A stretch of 29,072 nt of DNA from positions 545,764 through 574,835 of the forward strand of contig WELB01000065.1 of the NCBI GenBank assembly GCA_009602725.1. The letters run 5' to 3'. Below are positions 26,214-29,072 of this stretch, in pieces; position 1 is the stretch's first letter, and each line of letters starts with the position of its first letter. The translations under genes were made by a program, and so were the position numbers. A model generated the notes under the pieces. The model was given only the letters and a program-made list of their open reading frames with translations. It made no database searches and was not told the origin of the DNA. This DNA comes from Spirogloea muscicola. Taxonomy: Eukaryota; Streptophyta; Zygnematophyceae; Spirogloeales; Spirogloeaceae.

Positions 26214-29050
26214 TCAGCCATAGTCCGTCAGTCGCCGCTGGCGCTTGCTGTCCCCCTTGTCCTTGCTCTTGTTGCTGCCGGGAACACGCGCCGTGCGCCT
26301 GGGAGGTCGCCGGTCCACGCCCTCTCGCGCATTCTCCTTCGGGTCCTCGTCGGGGTCATCGTCTAGCCCGTGCCGCAGCGCCAGCAGCTGCTCCTCAGAC
26401 GGCGCATTCTTCGTTTCCTTGTTCAACTTGTATGCTGCTGCCATCCGGTCTCGGCACTTCTTGTTCGCCTCACCATGGTCTACCACTGCATAATGCATTT
26501 GCACAAACAACCCCACAGCATCATCACTACTCGCACAACTGTACACGTAAACATCAAGCAACCTTGAGCTCAATAGCTTCTGCCTGCATTTTGGCCTCAC
26601 AGTCTATGAGTCTTTGCAGCACCCGACCTGGGTGAGGGTAGTCCTTGCCAATGATGCAGTTGGCCTTCTTCTGCACCTCCATTGGAGCCTTCCAAGGCTC
26701 ATATATATACTGCGGCGGCATGTCTGCCAGGCATGCTCGGCATCAGCCACGTAGGGGCCAACAATGAGCACAGACAATGCAGGCAGCGCTGGTATGATAA
26801 GCAATGCTCACCCTTGAGAACTGGAATGAAGAACTTGACGAACTTCCCAGCCTTGTCGTACTTCTGCCCAAATGTGACCGGCGAGTAGATGCGATGGTAC
26901 TGTGTGGTGCGGTAGCAACAGCTCCTTCAGTTGTGTGTCAACTGGGATCGATATGTATTGTGTAGGAGCTATTGACAACTGAAGACGAACACGAACCTGG
27001 TGGAAGAAGGCGGAGGCGGACAACCACATCCAGTTGCCATTGTTGATGCTCCAGTCGCCGTCGATGAGCAGCCGGTCAAACACGTCCCGTCCTTTCTCCC
27101 AGTGCACATACTGCGCCGAGAGTGCATGTGTGTCAGCACGCAGCTTGCATGTGTGGGCGTCTACTTTGCAGTCAGTAATCAAGACAAATGGCAGCTCACT
27201 CGGTGCCAGACTTTCCATGGGAAAGGCAGCAGCTCACCAGGTCGCCCCGGGTGAGGAAGCACGCGACGGCATGCCGTGCCAGGTGGTGCATCCACCCCCA
27301 CTTGCGCAGCTGTGCCACATGCACCCACAACGCCTTTCCATGCTTCACCACAGAAGGCTGCTGCCCTGACGATGGGTGGTGCCCACCTCCACTCGGTGGG
27401 TGTAGGGTCTACAATGCCAAATTAATCTCCAAAACAAGCTCAAGAGCAAGCCCTAGGCAGAAAGACCTGTGTCATGCAGGCATCGATCCAGGGATATCCG
27501 GTTTGGCCGTCTCGCCACGCCGCCAGGAGGTCCTCGTCCTCCTTCCACCCAATCTGCACCACACTTGCATTCCAATGAACGCCCAGGCAAAGCCCAGTGG
27601 CTCACGCGAACGATGATCAATAGTTTGAGGCTTCCTACTTTTGCATCACTTTGAAAAAGAAGGCTGTGCCTGTACTTGCGGCTTGCTCACCTTCTTGCAG
27701 ATGGGATTGCCGGTCATGCGGTCAAACTGTGGTGTGCCGTAGCCGACCGTGTAGAAAAACTCGCGCCACAGCAGCTGCGCACGTTCGCCGAAGCCACCTC
27801 ATTATTGAGCACCACCTGGTCCATGCCGACTAAATCCGGGAGTTGACTGCAGTCGGCGCAGCACCTGGCCCTCGAGAGACACGGGCGGCTGCGTGTGCTT
27901 GCCACCGAGCTCGTTGGAGATCTCCATGAGGCGCTTGTGAAACAGGCGGCACGACACGCATCCAAACTGCACTCAACCAAGCGGCAACAACACCTGGAGG
28001 CTGTTGAGGGCTCGTATGGAGCAGCATACTGTGATTGCTACGCAGCAGCGCTCCCGCCGCAAGTGACTGGGTTCGGCATTGCATGCCTTGAGGTAGGGCG
28101 AGAGCACTGTGGTGGCGGGCTCATCAAACTCCGTCGGGTTGCCCTTGGGCTTCTCGAAGCGCGCCACCCACTCCTTGCGGCTCATGAACTTGTCCAGGCG
28201 GCGCAGGCCCTCAGTCTCGCCGCCCTTGAACGGCGTCTCGTTCTCCTGAGCCGCGGCGAAGGCCGGCAGCAGTCACAAGCAAGCCCAAGGTTTCAGGCTT
28301 TCTGTATGACTATTTCCTTCTTTCTTTGTTATCTCTTTGTCAAATTTTGAAGTCAGGGTATCAAAATACAAAGAGCTCAGGCGATGGGCGTACATCGTCA
28401 ATGTGGTCGTAGCCAAGGTCGGCAAGCGTCGGCACGGGCACAACGGGGACGCCAGCAAGGTCTGGCGGCGGTGCCGGGATGACTTGCGGCGCGTCGCTAA
28501 TGGGATCGGCCGGCTTGCCCACGGCCTTGCAGAAGGGGCCATAGGACGTCGGCGCTGTGCCCCCGGCCTCCACAGGATCAGGGTATAAGTGTCAGAAATA
28601 GATCAGAGTGAGAAACGATTATGATGAAGTTCGACATAGTATATTCGTATGCTTGCACTGCCTGCTGAGCAGAGCAGAGTGGGGAGCTGACCTTCTGGAT
28701 GGTCTCGCGGGGGTCACAGAGCGTGTGGCCCACCGGGTCCACGACCTCCACGCCAGCAGCGCGCGCCAGCTCCTGGGGGCAGTCACAAGGCACTAGCTGT
28801 CTGAAGTGTGCTATTACGCACCCCATTGCTGGTGAATGGCCCACAAGGAGCGCAGTTGGTGACTGAGAGGGGATAGCGGCCCGGCGCGAGGTCGGGCAGC
28901 AGTAGAGCTCACGTGGATCTTGGCATCACGGTCGCACGCGTACGGCTCGGTGTCGAACTCGAAGCAGAGTTTGGAGATATGCCACTGCCGCCGCCCGCCC
29001 ACGATGCACCGGCGTGAGCAGCGGCGGACCAGCTCCAATGCAATGTACAA
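26214..29050 (-). CDS. (6-4) photolyase / animal-type cryptochrome, N-terminus off contig
   Basis: FAD-dependent photolyase/cryptochrome; the UVR3-like branch repairs UV (6-4) photoproducts. Minus exons: about 29050-28913, 28772-28692, 28567-28394, 28245-28087, 27966-27865, 27774-27691, 27553-27467, 27309-27238, 27110-26997, 26899-26812, 26723-26563, 26468-26214. From the second exon these total 1377 nt, 458 residues and stop. Landmarks: [122 protein letters not shown] (catalytic-type His pair), [56 protein letters not shown]. An Asn occupies the position that is Cys in Drosophila CRY, as in photolyases. The C-terminus is basic ([20 protein letters not shown]), possibly an NLS. The intron after 28087 appears to use a GC donor. 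Roughly the first 80 residues are missing. Confidence 0.92.
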
Positions 29051-29062
29051 CGACTAGCTGTT

Positions 29063-29072
29063 GGGGGGGGGG
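29063..29072. other. Poly-G contig end
   Basis: The window ends in ten G residues after CTAGCTGTT. Such a homopolymer is most likely a contig-end sequencing artefact, truncating the photolyase gene. Confidence 0.6.

Noticed and set aside
1-29072. CRISPR arrays, IS elements, tRNA or rRNA genes
   Set aside because: No regularly spaced repeats, transposase motifs or recognisable RNA gene sequences were seen by eye; a covariance-model tRNA scan was not possible.

Overview
The window looks like nuclear DNA of a green alga (Chlorophyta, possibly Trebouxiophyceae). The evidence is intron-dense genes with many short GT-AG and some GC-AG introns, moderately GC-rich exons, plant-type CCCTAAA/TTTAGGG telomere-like tracts, (GCC)n/polyalanine tracts, and a UVR3-like photolyase next to a eukaryotic selenocysteine elongation factor. 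The organism call is inference. There is no operon, CRISPR array or bacterial signal. The right edge ends in a run of G, and a 317-base run of N lies at 10779-11095.

Layout. 1-2350 is a pile-up of 5'-truncated non-LTR retrotransposon 3' ends in both orientations. 2751-6557 (+) is a coiled-coil protein gene of unknown family with about 15 exons and an apparent tandem exon duplication. 6690-7745 holds two more retroelement relics. 8348-10536 (-) is a PTC7/PPTC7-type PP2C phosphatase, divergent from 11160-15743 (+), the selenocysteine-specific elongation factor EEFSEC (21 exons traced; the P-loop exon is not visible). 16617-17468 (-) is an intronless peroxisomal dienoyl-CoA isomerase (ECH1-like, C-terminus AKL). 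17640-20120 is a tandem duplication of about 1.1 kb whose two copies carry different retroelement insertions. 20155-22103 (-) is exosome subunit RRP41 in 8 exons. 22158-24880 is a nested retrotransposon pair starting about 55 bp upstream of the RRP41 start codon. 24988-25730 is further retroelement 3' ends. 26214-29050 (-) is a (6-4) photolyase/animal-type cryptochrome whose N-terminus lies off the contig.

Exon boundaries were deduced by eye from splice consensus, frame continuity and remembered protein families. For PP2C, EEFSEC, RRP41 and the photolyase the inferred exon lengths sum to intact frames, which supports the models. The genes are unrelated housekeeping genes (Sec translation, RNA decay, beta-oxidation, DNA repair, signalling); nothing suggests a functional cluster. 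The dominant theme is repeated insertion by one retrotransposon superfamily that shares a C-terminal motif and a 3' stem-loop. I name its two main subfamilies LINE-A and LINE-B. Six apparent GC-AG introns in four genes are a second unusual theme.
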